A stretch of DNA of 63,990 nt from contig JAPLJH010000008.1 in NCBI GenBank assembly GCA_026388695.1, positions 1 through 63,990 on the forward strand. Direction: 5' to 3'. This DNA comes from Deltaproteobacteria bacterium (lineage in GTDB: Bacteria; Desulfobacterota; Desulfobulbia; Desulfobulbales; Desulfurivibrionaceae). The translations under genes and the position numbers were made by a program. Below, one piece after another: positions 17,733 to 26,576 of this stretch (position 1 is its first letter; the number at the start of each line of letters is the position of its first letter). The notes beneath the pieces were generated by a model. It was not told where the DNA came from, did no database searches, and was given only the letters and a program-made list of their open reading frames with translations.

Positions 17733-18620
17733 ATGCAGTTTCTGGCCTATATCTTACGCCAAACCGGAAAAAATCTCAGGCAAACCTGGGGGACACAGGT
17801 CATGACTCTGCTGACCGTGACCCTCTCGGTGCTCATCTTTGCCTTTTTCTTTCTCATCTACACCAATATGCTCAGGGCCAGCGCCCGGCTTGGCGACGAT
17901 GTCCGCCTCATTGTCTATCTGGACCAGGAGGTTACTGAGCAGATGCGCCCAGGGCTCGAAAAAAAGATTCATGATTTTGGGCCGGTGGAAAAAATCGTTT
18001 TTGTCTCCCGAACCGAGGCCTTTGCCCGACTCAGCGCCCAGCTGGGCAAGGAAAAAGATATATTAAACGACCTGGGCCCCGACTTTCTCCCGCCCTCCAT
18101 CGAAGTATACCCATTAAAAAACCTTAACGACCTCACCAGGATCAGCCAATTTTCCGACTTCCTCCTAACCCTTCCCCACGCAGCCAAGGTCCAATCCGGC
18201 AGCGACTGGCTCCGGCGTTTCGGCTATTTCACCAATCTTCTTCGGATCGTGGTTCTGTTAAGCGGGAGCCTGCTCATCATCAGCATGACCTTTATCGTTT
18301 CATACACCCTCCGCCTCACCGTGCTTTCCAGACAGGGCGAGCTTGAGATTCTCAGGCTGCTTGGCGCCACCAGCGCCTATATCCGCCTGCCGCTTCTGCT
18401 CGAAGGCATGCTGCAGGGGCTTCTCGGCTCAGGCCTGGGGCTTACCGCGCTGTACTTCCTCTATCAATGGATTGCCAGCCGATTCAGCGGCCCAGGCTTC
18501 TTGAAACTCTTTGATTTCGCCTTCTTCCCCCCGGAACTCACGGGCGCAATCCTGCTGGCCGGCGTCGTTCTATGCACGGTCGGCAGCCTTTTCTCAATCC
18601 GCAGATTCATCCGCATCTGA
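17733..18620 (+). CDS. ftsX: Cell-division protein FtsX
   Basis: FtsX is the membrane subunit of FtsEX. The 295-residue protein has an N-terminal cytoplasmic stretch, a TM segment (about 22-45, TLLTVTLSVLIFAFFFLIYT), a periplasmic domain (about 50-165) that would contact EnvC-type activators, and three more TM segments in the C-terminal FtsX domain (about 170-290, including VVLLSGSLLIISMTFIVSY). This four-TM plan is standard for FtsX. AAGGAGCACCAGACC precedes the ATG. The stop lies 3 nt before the envC ATG, so translation of the division set is probably coupled. Confidence 0.93.
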   Translation: MQFLAYILRQTGKNLRQTWGTQVMTLLTVTLSVLIFAFFFLIYTNMLRASARLGDDVRLIVYLDQEVTEQMRPGLEKKIHDFGPVEKIVFVSRTEAFARLSAQLGKEKDILNDLGPDFLPPSIEVYPLKNLNDLTRISQFSDFLLTLPHAAKVQSGSDWLRRFGYFTNLLRIVVLLSGSLLIISMTFIVSYTLRLTVLSRQGELEILRLLGATSAYIRLPLLLEGMLQGLLGSGLGLTALYFLYQWIASRFSGPGFLKLFDFAFFPPELTGAILLAGVVLCTVGSLFSIRRFIRI

Positions 18621-18623
18621 CGC

Positions 18624-19907
18624 ATGATTTCTTTTTTTCGCCGTCCATACCTTCCTGTCTGCGTCTTGACTCTGACCCTGGCCATCTGCGTCGGTCAACG
18701 CCTGTGTCTGGCCGTGGAACCCACCCCCGTGGACGCCAAGATTATCGAGGAACAAAAAAAGATTCAGCGCCTGAAGAAAGGCATCGAAGATCAGAAATCC
18801 AGAGTACAGACCACCAAAAAACAGGAAAGCTCCCTGCTCACCGAGCTTGACCGCTTGAACGGAAATATCCAGAATGAAGGCGACAAGCTCACCCGTCTCA
18901 AGAAAGACCTGACCAAGCACGAACAGCTCATGGTGGCCAAACAGGATGAAGCCGCCCAGGCAAAAGAAGCCAAGGAACAGGCAAAGCGCCATATCAAAAA
19001 ACGGCTCAATTCCTTTTACCGGATGGGAGATATCGGCGTGATGAACGTGATCTTTTCCACCAGTGAGCTGCCCGATCTTCTTGCCTTTCGCGAGTATTTT
19101 GACGCCCTGCTCAAGCGGGATCAAGACGTTATCCGGGAATACCGGGAAAAAGTAGCAACGCTTGAGAAAACACAGATCAGCCTCCACCAGGAAAAGCAGG
19201 TCCTGGTGGAAACCATCACCAAGGTCAAGGGGCAGGAAGAGCAATTGGCCTCCACCCGCGAGGAACGGATGCGCCTGCTGCAAAAGGTGAAAACCGAGAA
19301 AAAACTCTACCAAATGGCGCTGGATGAACTCGAAGGCGCGGCCGACAGGCTGACCAACACCCTTGAGCAACTCAAGACCGAAGCAGCCAAAGCCCGGCAA
19401 AAAGAAGTGCGCCCCAAAGAGACCCGCCCTGCCACCGCCCAGAAATCCCGCCCGGATAATCTCGGCTTTGCCGCCCAGAAAGGCCGCCTCGCCCCACCGG
19501 CACCGGGCACGGTTACAACCCTGTTCGGTAAAAGCGTCCAGGAAAAATTCGGCATTGCCACCTTTGCCAACGGCATTGACATCAAGACCGCGCCGGGCAC
19601 GGAAATCACCGCCATCTACGAAGGCAAGGTCATCTACGCCAAATTCCTGCGCGGCTATGGCAACCTGCTCATCATTGACCATGGCCAGCAGTATCTCAGT
19701 CTTGTTTCCCGGGCCGCAAAATTTTACAAGGAAGAAGGCGACACGGTTGCCAGGGGCGAAGTGGTCGGCATCATGAGCGACCAGGAAGGCTTGCTGGGAG
19801 AGGGCCTTCATTTTGAGATCCGCCATGGCACAACGCCGGAAAATCCCCTGCAATGGGTGAACAACGCCAAACTCACCATCAAGGCAACCCCAAAAACGCC
19901 GCACTGA
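18624..19907 (+). CDS. envC: EnvC-type murein hydrolase activator
   Basis: A 427-residue secreted protein: signal peptide (about 1-30), long coiled coil (about 38-250, rich in Lys/Gln/Glu, which would bind the FtsX periplasmic loop) and a C-terminal LytM/M23-type fold (about 310-425). The catalytic zinc residues of active M23 enzymes are largely missing: the usual H-x-G-x-D reads FANGIDI and the later His region reads SLVSRAAKF, though GLHFEIRHG remains. This degenerate state is known for EnvC, which activates amidases instead of cutting peptidoglycan. The position directly after ftsEX supports that role. The amidase partner is not in the window. Confidence 0.88.
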   Translation: MISFFRRPYLPVCVLTLTLAICVGQRLCLAVEPTPVDAKIIEEQKKIQRLKKGIEDQKSRVQTTKKQESSLLTELDRLNGNIQNEGDKLTRLKKDLTKHEQLMVAKQDEAAQAKEAKEQAKRHIKKRLNSFYRMGDIGVMNVIFSTSELPDLLAFREYFDALLKRDQDVIREYREKVATLEKTQISLHQEKQVLVETITKVKGQEEQLASTREERMRLLQKVKTEKKLYQMALDELEGAADRLTNTLEQLKTEAAKARQKEVRPKETRPATAQKSRPDNLGFAAQKGRLAPPAPGTVTTLFGKSVQEKFGIATFANGIDIKTAPGTEITAIYEGKVIYAKFLRGYGNLLIIDHGQQYLSLVSRAAKFYKEEGDTVARGEVVGIMSDQEGLLGEGLHFEIRHGTTPENPLQWVNNAKLTIKATPKTPH

Positions 19908-20032
19908 TCGTGGGCCTTGCCAGCCCAGATAAATCGTTGTTTCCCGGCATGAAACATGCTAGGATAAAGGCATTGCTCCCACTACAGACAACAAACAAGC
20001 CTTTTTTGGCATTTTTCGGTTAAGGACCAGTC

Positions 20033-21412
20033 ATGAAAAGTACGACAAAACGGTCGGTTATAAAAATTATCGCTGTCACCCTCTGTGTAGCCGCCGGTTC
20101 GTTACTGGCTTGGAATTACTCATTGGTCACCGCGACCACCCAGGACACCTACGAAAGTCTTGAAGCCTTTTCCAACGTGCTCAATCTGGTCCAAGAAAAC
20201 TATGTCGAAGAGGTGGACAGCCAGAAGGCCATTGAAGGGGCGATTCGTGGCATGCTCAACACCCTGGATCCGCACTCTTCCTACATGAAACCGGATGACT
20301 TCAAGGAATTGCAGGTAGAAACCCAGGGAAGCTTCACCGGCATCGGCATTGAAATAACCATGAAGGACAACATCCTCACGGTTGTTTCCCCCATCGAAGG
20401 AACCCCGGCCTTTGCCAAAGGGCTCAAGGCGGGCGATAAAATCGTCAAGATCGGCGACGAGATGACCCAGGACATGAGCCTCATGGAGGCGGTGAAACGC
20501 CTCCGGGGTCCAAAAGGCTCGGAGGTGACCATCTCCATCCATCGCAAGGGTTGGGCCGACATCAAGGAGATCACCTTGGTCCGCGATATTATCCCCATCC
20601 ACAGCGTCAAATCAAAACTGTTGGAGCCGGGATATCCCTACATCCGCATCATAAACTTCCAGGCACAGACCACGGTTGATTTCAAAAAAGCGCTCGCCGA
20701 CCTGGAAAAGCAAGGAAAGGTAAAAGGACTCATCGTTGATCTTCGCAACAACCCGGGCGGTCTTCTCGACCAGTCCGTGAAGATTGCCGATATCTTCATC
20801 GACGAGGGCGTGATTGTTTCCACCAAGGGCCGGATCAAAGAACAAAACTCCGTATTCTATGCCCGCGACAACAACCCCAAGTACACCTTTCCTCTCGTAG
20901 TACTGGTGAACGAAGGCAGTGCCAGCGCCTCCGAGATCGTGGCCGGTGCCCTGCAGGATCACAAAAAAGCGGTAATCATCGGCGCCCAGACCTTTGGCAA
21001 GGGCTCGGTGCAGACCATCATCCCCATGGATAGCGGCGCAGGTCTCAGACTGACCACGGCCAGATATTACACCCCCAGCGGTCGCTCGATCCAGGCAACG
21101 GGCATTACCCCGGACGTCATCGTTGCTTCTTCCACGAGCATGCCCGTCGAAGCCGACGAGAAAGAGGATGAGCAGGACAAGAAACCGAAATACTTGCGGG
21201 AAAAGGATCTGAAGCACCACATCGGCAACGGCTTAAAAGAAGATGTGACGCAAAAAGAGGAAAAGCCCAAACCAGAGGAAAAATCCAAAGCAAAGGTAAA
21301 GGCCCCGACGAGCAAAGAAAAGTCTGAGTCTGAAGACATGAGCAAGGATCAACAGTTGAACACCGCGCTCACGCTGCTCAAAGGATTGAACGTTTTCGGT
21401 GGGAAGAAGTAA
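20033..21412 (+). CDS. ctpA: S41-family C-terminal processing protease
   Basis: This periplasmic serine protease trims or degrades exported proteins and often controls peptidoglycan hydrolases. The 459-residue protein has an N-terminal signal/anchor (about 10-28), a PDZ domain (about 95-180, TGIGIEITMKDNILTVVSPI), and the S41 domain with Ser298 in GSASASE and Lys323 in FGKGSVQT as the catalytic dyad. The last 80 residues are a Lys/Glu/Pro-rich tail. CtpA partners elsewhere regulate cell-wall hydrolases, so its place after ftsEX-envC suggests a shared role in wall turnover. The gap from envC is 125 nt, and AAGGACCAGTC precedes the ATG. Confidence 0.92.
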   Translation: MKSTTKRSVIKIIAVTLCVAAGSLLAWNYSLVTATTQDTYESLEAFSNVLNLVQENYVEEVDSQKAIEGAIRGMLNTLDPHSSYMKPDDFKELQVETQGSFTGIGIEITMKDNILTVVSPIEGTPAFAKGLKAGDKIVKIGDEMTQDMSLMEAVKRLRGPKGSEVTISIHRKGWADIKEITLVRDIIPIHSVKSKLLEPGYPYIRIINFQAQTTVDFKKALADLEKQGKVKGLIVDLRNNPGGLLDQSVKIADIFIDEGVIVSTKGRIKEQNSVFYARDNNPKYTFPLVVLVNEGSASASEIVAGALQDHKKAVIIGAQTFGKGSVQTIIPMDSGAGLRLTTARYYTPSGRSIQATGITPDVIVASSTSMPVEADEKEDEQDKKPKYLREKDLKHHIGNGLKEDVTQKEEKPKPEEKSKAKVKAPTSKEKSESEDMSKDQQLNTALTLLKGLNVFGGKK

Positions 21413-21460
21413 CGACACAGAACAGAGACTCAGCCTTGAGGGCTGACCATTGATCGATTC

Positions 21461-21492
21461 AAAAGGAGAGGCTCAGCCCTCTCCTTTTTTTT
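21461..21492 (+). terminator. Strong rho-independent terminator after ctpA
   Basis: AAAAGGAGAGG (21461-21471) pairs with CCTCTCCTTTT (21478-21488) around CTCAGC, followed by a T run to 21492. It closes the ftsE-ctpA operon. The mirrored A run on the left gives a T run on the minus strand too, so it probably also ends the fumarase transcript, whose stop codon lies inside the loop. Confidence 0.85.
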
Positions 21493-22066
21493 GTGCTGCG
21501 GCAACCAGCTCGTAGTAATCACGACCGGCCAGATCGTTGATCACCACGGCCGGAAAATTTTCCACCTCGAACCGGAACAGGGCCTCCGGACCGGCATCGG
21601 CAAAAGCGACCAGCTCGGATTTCTTGATACATCTGGACAAAAATGCCCCGGCCCCGCCAATGGCGGCGAGATACACGGCGCCATGCGCCAGCATCGCCTG
21701 ACGCACCTCGGCGGAACGCGCCCCCTTGCCCATGGTCGCCGCAAGCCCCAAGGCAAGCAGGCGCGGGGTATAGCTGTCCATCCGGTAGCTGGTGGTGGGA
21801 CCAGCCGCGCCAATTACCCGACCGGGCCTGGCCGGACTCGGCCCGACATAGTAGAGCAACTGCCCCTTGAGGTCCACGGGCAGCTCCTTCCCCTCGTCCA
21901 GCAAGGCACAGAGTCGGCGATGGGTCTGATCCCGACCGGTGTACAGCGTCCCGCTCAGGCTCACCAGTTGCCCGGCCTTGAGCGAGGCCAGGGCCTCTGA
22001 AGTAAAAGGCAAGCGCACCTCGGGCAGGTTGTCAAAAAAAGCAGGTTCACTGCGCAGTAGCGACAT
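21473..22066 (-). CDS. Class I fumarate hydratase, beta (C-terminal) subunit
   Basis: This is the smaller subunit of the two-component Fe-S hydro-lyase that interconverts fumarate and malate in the TCA cycle or its reductive form. The 197-residue product begins with LPFTSEALASLKAGQLVSLS and has the family blocks GRDQTHRR, YYVGPSPARPGRVIGAAGPT and TSYRMDSYTPRLLALG. It ends close to AVVINDLAGRDYY. L(+)-tartrate dehydratase subunits look similar and cannot be excluded from sequence alone. The stop codon TGA lies in the loop of the bidirectional terminator. It is separated from the alpha-subunit gene by a palindromic repeat. Confidence 0.88.
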   Translation of the reverse strand: MSLLRSEPAFFDNLPEVRLPFTSEALASLKAGQLVSLSGTLYTGRDQTHRRLCALLDEGKELPVDLKGQLLYYVGPSPARPGRVIGAAGPTTSYRMDSYTPRLLALGLAATMGKGARSAEVRQAMLAHGAVYLAAIGGAGAFLSRCIKKSELVAFADAGPEALFRFEVENFPAVVINDLAGRDYYELVAAAQKKGEG

Positions 22067-22113
22067 AATTATTACGGTCCTCAGCCTTCGGCACTCAGTT
22101 TCTACAAGACAAT

Positions 22114-22264
22114 GTAACTATCCAACTCGTAGCCAGGAAATAAGGAAACCCCTAAGCTGTAACTGTTCAGCAGTGCCGCAGGTGCTAGGAAGAGGTCTGC
22201 GAAGTGTGCTGTTGCACATGAACAGGCCGATGACAACGCAGATGCGGTGCTGCTGGACAGTTAC
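22114..22264 (-). repeat. Dispersed palindromic element, copy 3 (fumarase alpha/beta junction)
   Basis: The core 22159-22264 runs GTAACTGTTCAGCAG to CTGCTGGACAGTTAC, with 14 of 15 positions complementary. An outer half-site, GTAACTATCCAAC, starts at 22114. Its final TTA (22261-22263) is the stop codon of the fumarase alpha gene. It almost fills the 194-bp gap between the two fumarase genes. Confidence 0.85.
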
Positions 22265-23097
22265 AAAACGATTTCTTTGTGCCGGTGGGCGTGGCACTGG
22301 ATATTAATGGCCACGGGCAAACTGGCGATATGGCAGGGAAAGGTCTCCATATGCACGGCCAGGGCCGTGGTGATCCCGCCAAAGCCGTGGGCTCCCTGAC
22401 CCTTGGCATTGATCTCCCGCAGCATTCTTTCCTCAAGCGCGGCCACATCCTCCCTGTCGCTTTTCTCGCCAACCGGCCGCAACAGGGCCTTTTTGGCCAG
22501 CAGGGCCGCCTTTTCAAAAGAGCCGCCAAGCCCCACCCCGACAATCATAGGCGGACAGGGGTTCGAGCCTGCGGCCAGCACCCGGTCGATCACATGCCGC
22601 ACCACCCCTTCCGTTCCGGCGGAAGGCGGCAGCATGACCAGACTGCTCATGTTCTCGCTGCCGCAGCCCTTGGGCAGAAAACGGATGGTGAGGCGGTCGC
22701 CTACAACCATCTCCATGTGTACCACGGCCGGGGTGTTGGTTCCGGTATTCTTGCGAGTCAGCGGATCGCAAACCGATTTGCGCAGATAGCCTTCCTCGTA
22801 GCCGAGCCGTACCCCCTCCTGCAACGCCTCGTTCAGATCGCCCCGGATATGAATCTCCTGGCCGAGTTCAAGGAAGAGGATGCCGGTGCCGGTATCCTGG
22901 CACACCGGAATCCGCTCCCGGCTGGCAATATCGGCATTGGTGAGAAGAAGGTCCAGAATGTTTCCGGCAAGCTCCCCGGTTTCCCGATCCCGCGCGGCTA
23001 GCAGGGCATCCAGGATATCCGGCTCCAGGTCGTGGGCCGCGGCAATGGCCAGATCACGCACGGCCTGGCAAATCTCGTTGCTGTCAATCTCTCGCAT
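22261..23097 (-). CDS. Class I fumarate hydratase, alpha (N-terminal, Fe-S) subunit
   Basis: The catalytic subunit carries the [4Fe-4S] cluster that activates water for fumarate hydration. The 278-residue protein, counted from ATG 23095-23097, shows the three conserved cysteines in PVCQDTG, PKGCGSENMS and SNPCPPMIVGVG, plus the QGAHGFGG motif. It ends CHAHRHKEIVL. The stop codon belongs to the palindromic repeat at 22114-22264. Upstream, a second palindromic element occupies 23135-23239, and I see no strong Shine-Dalgarno sequence. Tartrate dehydratase is the main alternative. The beta subunit gene follows directly. Confidence 0.9.
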   Translation of the reverse strand: MREIDSNEICQAVRDLAIAAAHDLEPDILDALLAARDRETGELAGNILDLLLTNADIASRERIPVCQDTGTGILFLELGQEIHIRGDLNEALQEGVRLGYEEGYLRKSVCDPLTRKNTGTNTPAVVHMEMVVGDRLTIRFLPKGCGSENMSSLVMLPPSAGTEGVVRHVIDRVLAAGSNPCPPMIVGVGLGGSFEKAALLAKKALLRPVGEKSDREDVAALEERMLREINAKGQGAHGFGGITTALAVHMETFPCHIASLPVAINIQCHAHRHKEIVL

Positions 23098-23134
23098 GGT
23101 TCGAAAAATACTCAACGATTGGGGATGGCTAAGC

Positions 23135-23239
23135 AAAAAGTTTGATATGCAAGGCGCGGTGTGCTTTTGCGAATGAGGCTATACACACGGTATGCCGAAT
23201 GAGCAAAAGTGCGCCGCAACGCAGCAGATCGGACTTTTC
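23135..23239. repeat. Imperfect palindrome of a second type between fumarase alpha and PilZ genes
   Basis: The left arm, AAAAAGTTTGATATGC then GGCGCGGTGTGCTTTTGC, is matched on the right by the reverse complement of GAAAAGTCCGATCTGC then GGCGCACTTTTGC. The arms are about 45 bp with several mismatches, around a loop near 23181-23192. It differs in sequence from the ~108-bp element family but shares the GTGTGCTTTTGC string. It would form a long hairpin in RNA. Confidence 0.6.
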
Positions 23240-23275
23240 GGAGTCTCGCTGCTGGCTCGCTTACCTGCGACGCCA

Positions 23276-23866
23276 TCAGGGATTGAGCCTGCGGTTGCGT
23301 AACGCCAGGCTTTGTTGCTTGAAGGTATGCTGGATAATTTTTTCCCGGTCTTCATCAAGCAGGAAGGTAAATTCCAGGGCCACCCGGAAGTTGCAGTCGG
23401 ACTCTTCCCCTTCCTGGGTCGGATCGCAGGCAATGATCTTGCCAAAGGAATACACATAGGTATAAGACGGGAGCAGGACAAGATGGATCTCGACAATCTC
23501 ATCCAGCCTGGCAGGCGCATCGCTACAGAAGGCGATACCATTGGCGCTGATATTGGCCTTGCGCATGACCAAAACATCCAGGGGGCTCTCTCCCCCCTTG
23601 ACCTGTTTGAGCATCATGTTCATCTTGTGGTCCAGATGCTGCAAAAAATCAGCCAGATCCGCATCCCGTTCCCGCAAGCTGGCCAGGGCGCTCTGGGCGC
23701 CGATGAACATCTGGATATCGGTAAGCCCTTCCTGGTTGTAAGGAGAGATTCCCTGCTGGAAATCCTTGGCAATCGCCTGCATCTTCTCCTCGGAAACCGG
23801 ATGAATTGCCAGCATAATCCTGTCCGTAACCCGAACCGACTGTCTGCGATTTAAACCTTCCGTCAT
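23276..23866 (-). CDS. PilZ-domain protein, probably of the atypical long-helix type
   Basis: A 196-residue cytoplasmic protein beginning MTEGLNRRQSVRVTDRI (ATG 23864-23866). It carries both c-di-GMP motifs of PilZ domains: R-x3-R in RRQSVR near residue 7 and an N/D-x-S-x2-G motif, NISANG, near residue 107. The roughly 95 residues between them are helical, with ADLADFLQHLDHKMNMML. Typical PilZ domains have a short gap, so this resembles the tetrameric (tPilZ) form. It probably senses c-di-GMP, and flagellar or surface control would be logical, but the target is unknown. It is last in a minus-strand run after panB. Confidence 0.7.
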   Translation of the reverse strand: MTEGLNRRQSVRVTDRIMLAIHPVSEEKMQAIAKDFQQGISPYNQEGLTDIQMFIGAQSALASLRERDADLADFLQHLDHKMNMMLKQVKGGESPLDVLVMRKANISANGIAFCSDAPARLDEIVEIHLVLLPSYTYVYSFGKIIACDPTQEGEESDCNFRVALEFTFLLDEDREKIIQHTFKQQSLALRNRRLNP

Positions 23867-23932
23867 GTCTGCACCCCACCCCGTCAAATGATATCCCTTA
23901 AACAGCACGAAAACATCGGTGGCAAAACGAGA

Positions 23933-24781
23933 TCAACCCTTGTCCTGCCTGAGCAAATCCTCCACCTCACCCTGCATGACAAAACTATGCTCGGCATCCG
24001 GATACACGCCAGCCTTGACCTCATCCCGAAAAGCGGTAATGGCCCCGGCAATCTGGGGAGCCAGATCCGCATACCGTTTCACAAAACTGGGCACGAATTT
24101 TTCAAACATCCCCAGAAGATCGTGACTGACCAGTACCTGCCCGTCGCACTGCGCCCCAGCCCCGATACCGATGGTGGGGATGGCGATGCTTGCGGTGATG
24201 GCCGCAGCCAGCTTGTCGGGGATGCACTCCAGGACAATGGCGAAGGCACCGGCCTCGGCCAGCCCCTTGGCCTCGGCCAGCAACCGTCGGGCCGATTGGG
24301 CATCGCGACCCTGCACCTTGTAGCCACCCAACGCTCCCGCAGTCTGCGGGGTCAGACCGATATGGCCCATCACCGGAATCCCGGCACGGACCATGGCCGC
24401 AACGGTTTCGCAGATCTCCAGGCCGCCTTCAAGCTTCACCGCGTCGCAGCCCGCCTCTTTCAGGAAACGGCCGCCGTTGCTGATAGCCTCCCGCTTATCG
24501 ACCTGATAGGAGAGAAAGGGCATATCGCCGACCAGCAGCGCCCGCTCCACCCCGTGCTTCACCGCCCGTGAGTGGTGCAGCATCTCCTCCATGGTCACCG
24601 GTACTGTGGATTCATAGCCCAGGGCCACCATGCCCAGGGAATCGCCGACCAAGACGATCTCGACGCCATTGCGGTCCAGAAAGCGGGCGAAGCTGGCATC
24701 ATAGGCCGTCAGCACGACGATTTTGTCCGCCGCGTTTTTCATGTCGATGATGTCGCGGACTGTCAGTTTTTTTCCGATCAT
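23933..24781 (-). CDS. panB: 3-methyl-2-oxobutanoate hydroxymethyltransferase
   Basis: PanB adds a hydroxymethyl group from 5,10-methylene-THF to alpha-ketoisovalerate, the first step of pantothenate (CoA) synthesis. The 282-residue protein has normal length. Family motifs include VVLTAYDASFARFLD, VGDSLGMVALGYESTVPVTM, DMPFLSYQ, MGHIGLTPQT, LECIPDKLAAAITASI and GIGAGAQCDGQVLVSHD; the metal-binding aspartates and the active-site Glu are present. GGAGAGG lies before the ATG. It starts 30 nt after ruvB, suggesting co-transcription with the DNA-repair genes. No panC is in the window. Confidence 0.96.
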   Translation of the reverse strand: MIGKKLTVRDIIDMKNAADKIVVLTAYDASFARFLDRNGVEIVLVGDSLGMVALGYESTVPVTMEEMLHHSRAVKHGVERALLVGDMPFLSYQVDKREAISNGGRFLKEAGCDAVKLEGGLEICETVAAMVRAGIPVMGHIGLTPQTAGALGGYKVQGRDAQSARRLLAEAKGLAEAGAFAIVLECIPDKLAAAITASIAIPTIGIGAGAQCDGQVLVSHDLLGMFEKFVPSFVKRYADLAPQIAGAITAFRDEVKAGVYPDAEHSFVMQGEVEDLLRQDKG

Positions 24782-24811
24782 ATGCGCCTCTCCTTGTTTC
24801 CCGATCTGCCA

Positions 24812-25861
24812 TCAAGAAGGCAGAGTGGCCGCTTCGCCGTTGCACGGGTCCGCATCCTGCCTGCGGATAAAAGGCCTGCCGAAATGCTCATAGGCCGCCT
24901 GCGTCGCCATCCGGCCCCGTGGGGTGCGCATCAGCAAGCCCATCTGGATGAGAAATGGCTCGTAGACATCCTCCAGAGTGGTCTTTTCCTCGCAGGCCAT
25001 GGTGGCCAGGGTTTCCAGACCGATGGGACCGCCCTGGAACTTATCGATGATTGTGAGGAGAATCCGCCGGTCCATCTCGTCAAGCCCCTCCTGATCCACG
25101 CCCAGCATGTTCAGGGCCTCGTCCGCCACCTTGGCCGTAATGCTGCCCTGGGCCTTGACCTCGGCAAAATCACGCAGCCGTTTGAGCAGCCGGTTGGCTA
25201 TCCGCGGGGTGCCCCGGGAACGGCGGCCGATCTCGAGAGCCCCGCCCTCGTCCATGGGCACGCCCAGGAGATGGGCCGAGCGTTTGACAATGGTCACCAG
25301 CTCGTCCGGCGTATAAAAATCAAGGCGTAGCACCATGCCGAAACGGTCCCGCAAGGGCGGGGTCAAAAGGCCGGTGCGGGTAGTCGCCCCAACGAGGGTA
25401 AAGCGCGGCAGATCCATCTTGACGCTGCGCGCCCCCGGCCCCTGGCCGATGATCAGATCCAGCTGATAATCCTCCATGGCCGGATAGAGAATCTCCTCCA
25501 CCACATGGTTGAGGCGGTGGATCTCATCAATGAAGAGCACATCGCCTTCCTGGAGGCTGGTGAGGATGGCGGCCAAATCCCCGGCCCGCTCGATCACCGG
25601 CCCGGAGGTCACCCGGATATTGGCGCCCATCTCGTTGGCGATGACGTAGGCAAGGGTGGTCTTGCCCAGACCGGGAAAGCCATGCAACAGGACATGGTCC
25701 AGAGCCTCGCCCCTGGCCTGCGCGGCCTTGAGGGCAATGCCAAGATTACTTTTCAACTGCTCCTGGCCGATGTACTGGTCAAGCAATTTGGGTCGCAGCG
25801 CATGATCAACCGGCTCAACCTCGACCGCCACCGGAGAAACCAACCGTTCTTCGTGATTCAC
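24812..25861 (-). CDS. ruvB: Holliday junction branch-migration ATPase RuvB
   Basis: RuvB is the hexameric motor that drives Holliday junction migration with RuvA. The 349-residue protein has Walker A GFPGLGKT, Walker [12 protein letters not shown], the arginine-finger region [20 protein letters not shown] and the winged-helix C-terminus with [15 protein letters not shown]. The start is GTG (25859-25861), which overlaps the ruvA stop in GTGA, so the two are translationally coupled. All catalytic features are intact. Confidence 0.97.
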   Translation of the reverse strand: MNHEERLVSPVAVEVEPVDHALRPKLLDQYIGQEQLKSNLGIALKAAQARGEALDHVLLHGFPGLGKTTLAYVIANEMGANIRVTSGPVIERAGDLAAILTSLQEGDVLFIDEIHRLNHVVEEILYPAMEDYQLDLIIGQGPGARSVKMDLPRFTLVGATTRTGLLTPPLRDRFGMVLRLDFYTPDELVTIVKRSAHLLGVPMDEGGALEIGRRSRGTPRIANRLLKRLRDFAEVKAQGSITAKVADEALNMLGVDQEGLDEMDRRILLTIIDKFQGGPIGLETLATMACEEKTTLEDVYEPFLIQMGLLMRTPRGRMATQAAYEHFGRPFIRRQDADPCNGEAATLPS

Positions 25862-26475
25862 ACCAGAGCCCTCAAGGTTTGCCGGAGCAGTTCTTCAAGC
25901 CGCATGGCAGCAAAGGCCTCAGCCCCTGCCTGCTGCCTGACCGCAGCGAGTGCTTCTCTCGCCCGAACCACGGGATAGCCGAGATTGAGCAGGGCGGAGA
26001 TCGCATCATGCACCCGTTCGTCTTCGCCCGGCACAATAAGGCCGGGAGAAGCGGCGGACAACGCCTCGGGCACGAACTGCACCTTGTCTTTGAGTTCCAG
26101 ACAGAGCCGCTCCGCGGTTTTCTTGCCCACTCCAGGCAACCGGGTAAGACGGGCCAGATCATCGTGCAGGATGGCGCGAGCCATCTCCAGCGGAGAGATC
26201 CCGGCAAGGATATGCATGGCCAGCTTCGGCCCTATCCCGGAAACCGTGTTCAGCAAGAGGAACATCTCCTTTTCCATGGTCTCAAGAAAACCGTAGAGGT
26301 TGAAGGCGTCCTCGCGCACCACGGTCTGGATGTGAAGAAAAACCTCCTCCCCCACCCCCGGCAACCGAGCCTGCCCGCTCTGGGGGAAAAAAACCTCGTA
26401 CCCCACTCCGCCCACGTCCACAATGATGGATTCGGGTAATTTTTGAAACAGTATTCCTCGTAGGCAGGCAATCAT
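25858..26475 (-). CDS. ruvA: Holliday junction-binding protein RuvA
   Basis: RuvA forms a tetramer that clamps the four-way junction and loads RuvB. The 205-residue protein has an N-terminal OB domain ([20 protein letters not shown]), two helix-hairpin-helix motifs ([17 protein letters not shown] and [19 protein letters not shown]) and a C-terminal UBA-like domain that binds RuvB ([18 protein letters not shown]). The acidic pin region is present. It lies 206 nt after ruvC; more than half of that gap is the palindromic element at 26577-26688. Confidence 0.96.
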   Translation of the reverse strand: MIACLRGILFQKLPESIIVDVGGVGYEVFFPQSGQARLPGVGEEVFLHIQTVVREDAFNLYGFLETMEKEMFLLLNTVSGIGPKLAMHILAGISPLEMARAILHDDLARLTRLPGVGKKTAERLCLELKDKVQFVPEALSAASPGLIVPGEDERVHDAISALLNLGYPVVRAREALAAVRQQAGAEAFAAMRLEELLRQTLRALV

Positions 26476-26576
26476 TATGGGGTCTATTATGGAAGAATTT
26501 TAGCAAGAAGAGAAGTAAAAAGCCTGTGCGTGCGCAATCTACCAGTAAATCTGGTCAATCGCCTAAACAATCTCTT

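Noticed and set aside
18594-19904. Long open frame on the minus strand opposite envC
   Set aside because: It is the antisense shadow of a clear EnvC gene, has no family motif, and arises from the high GC of the coding strand.
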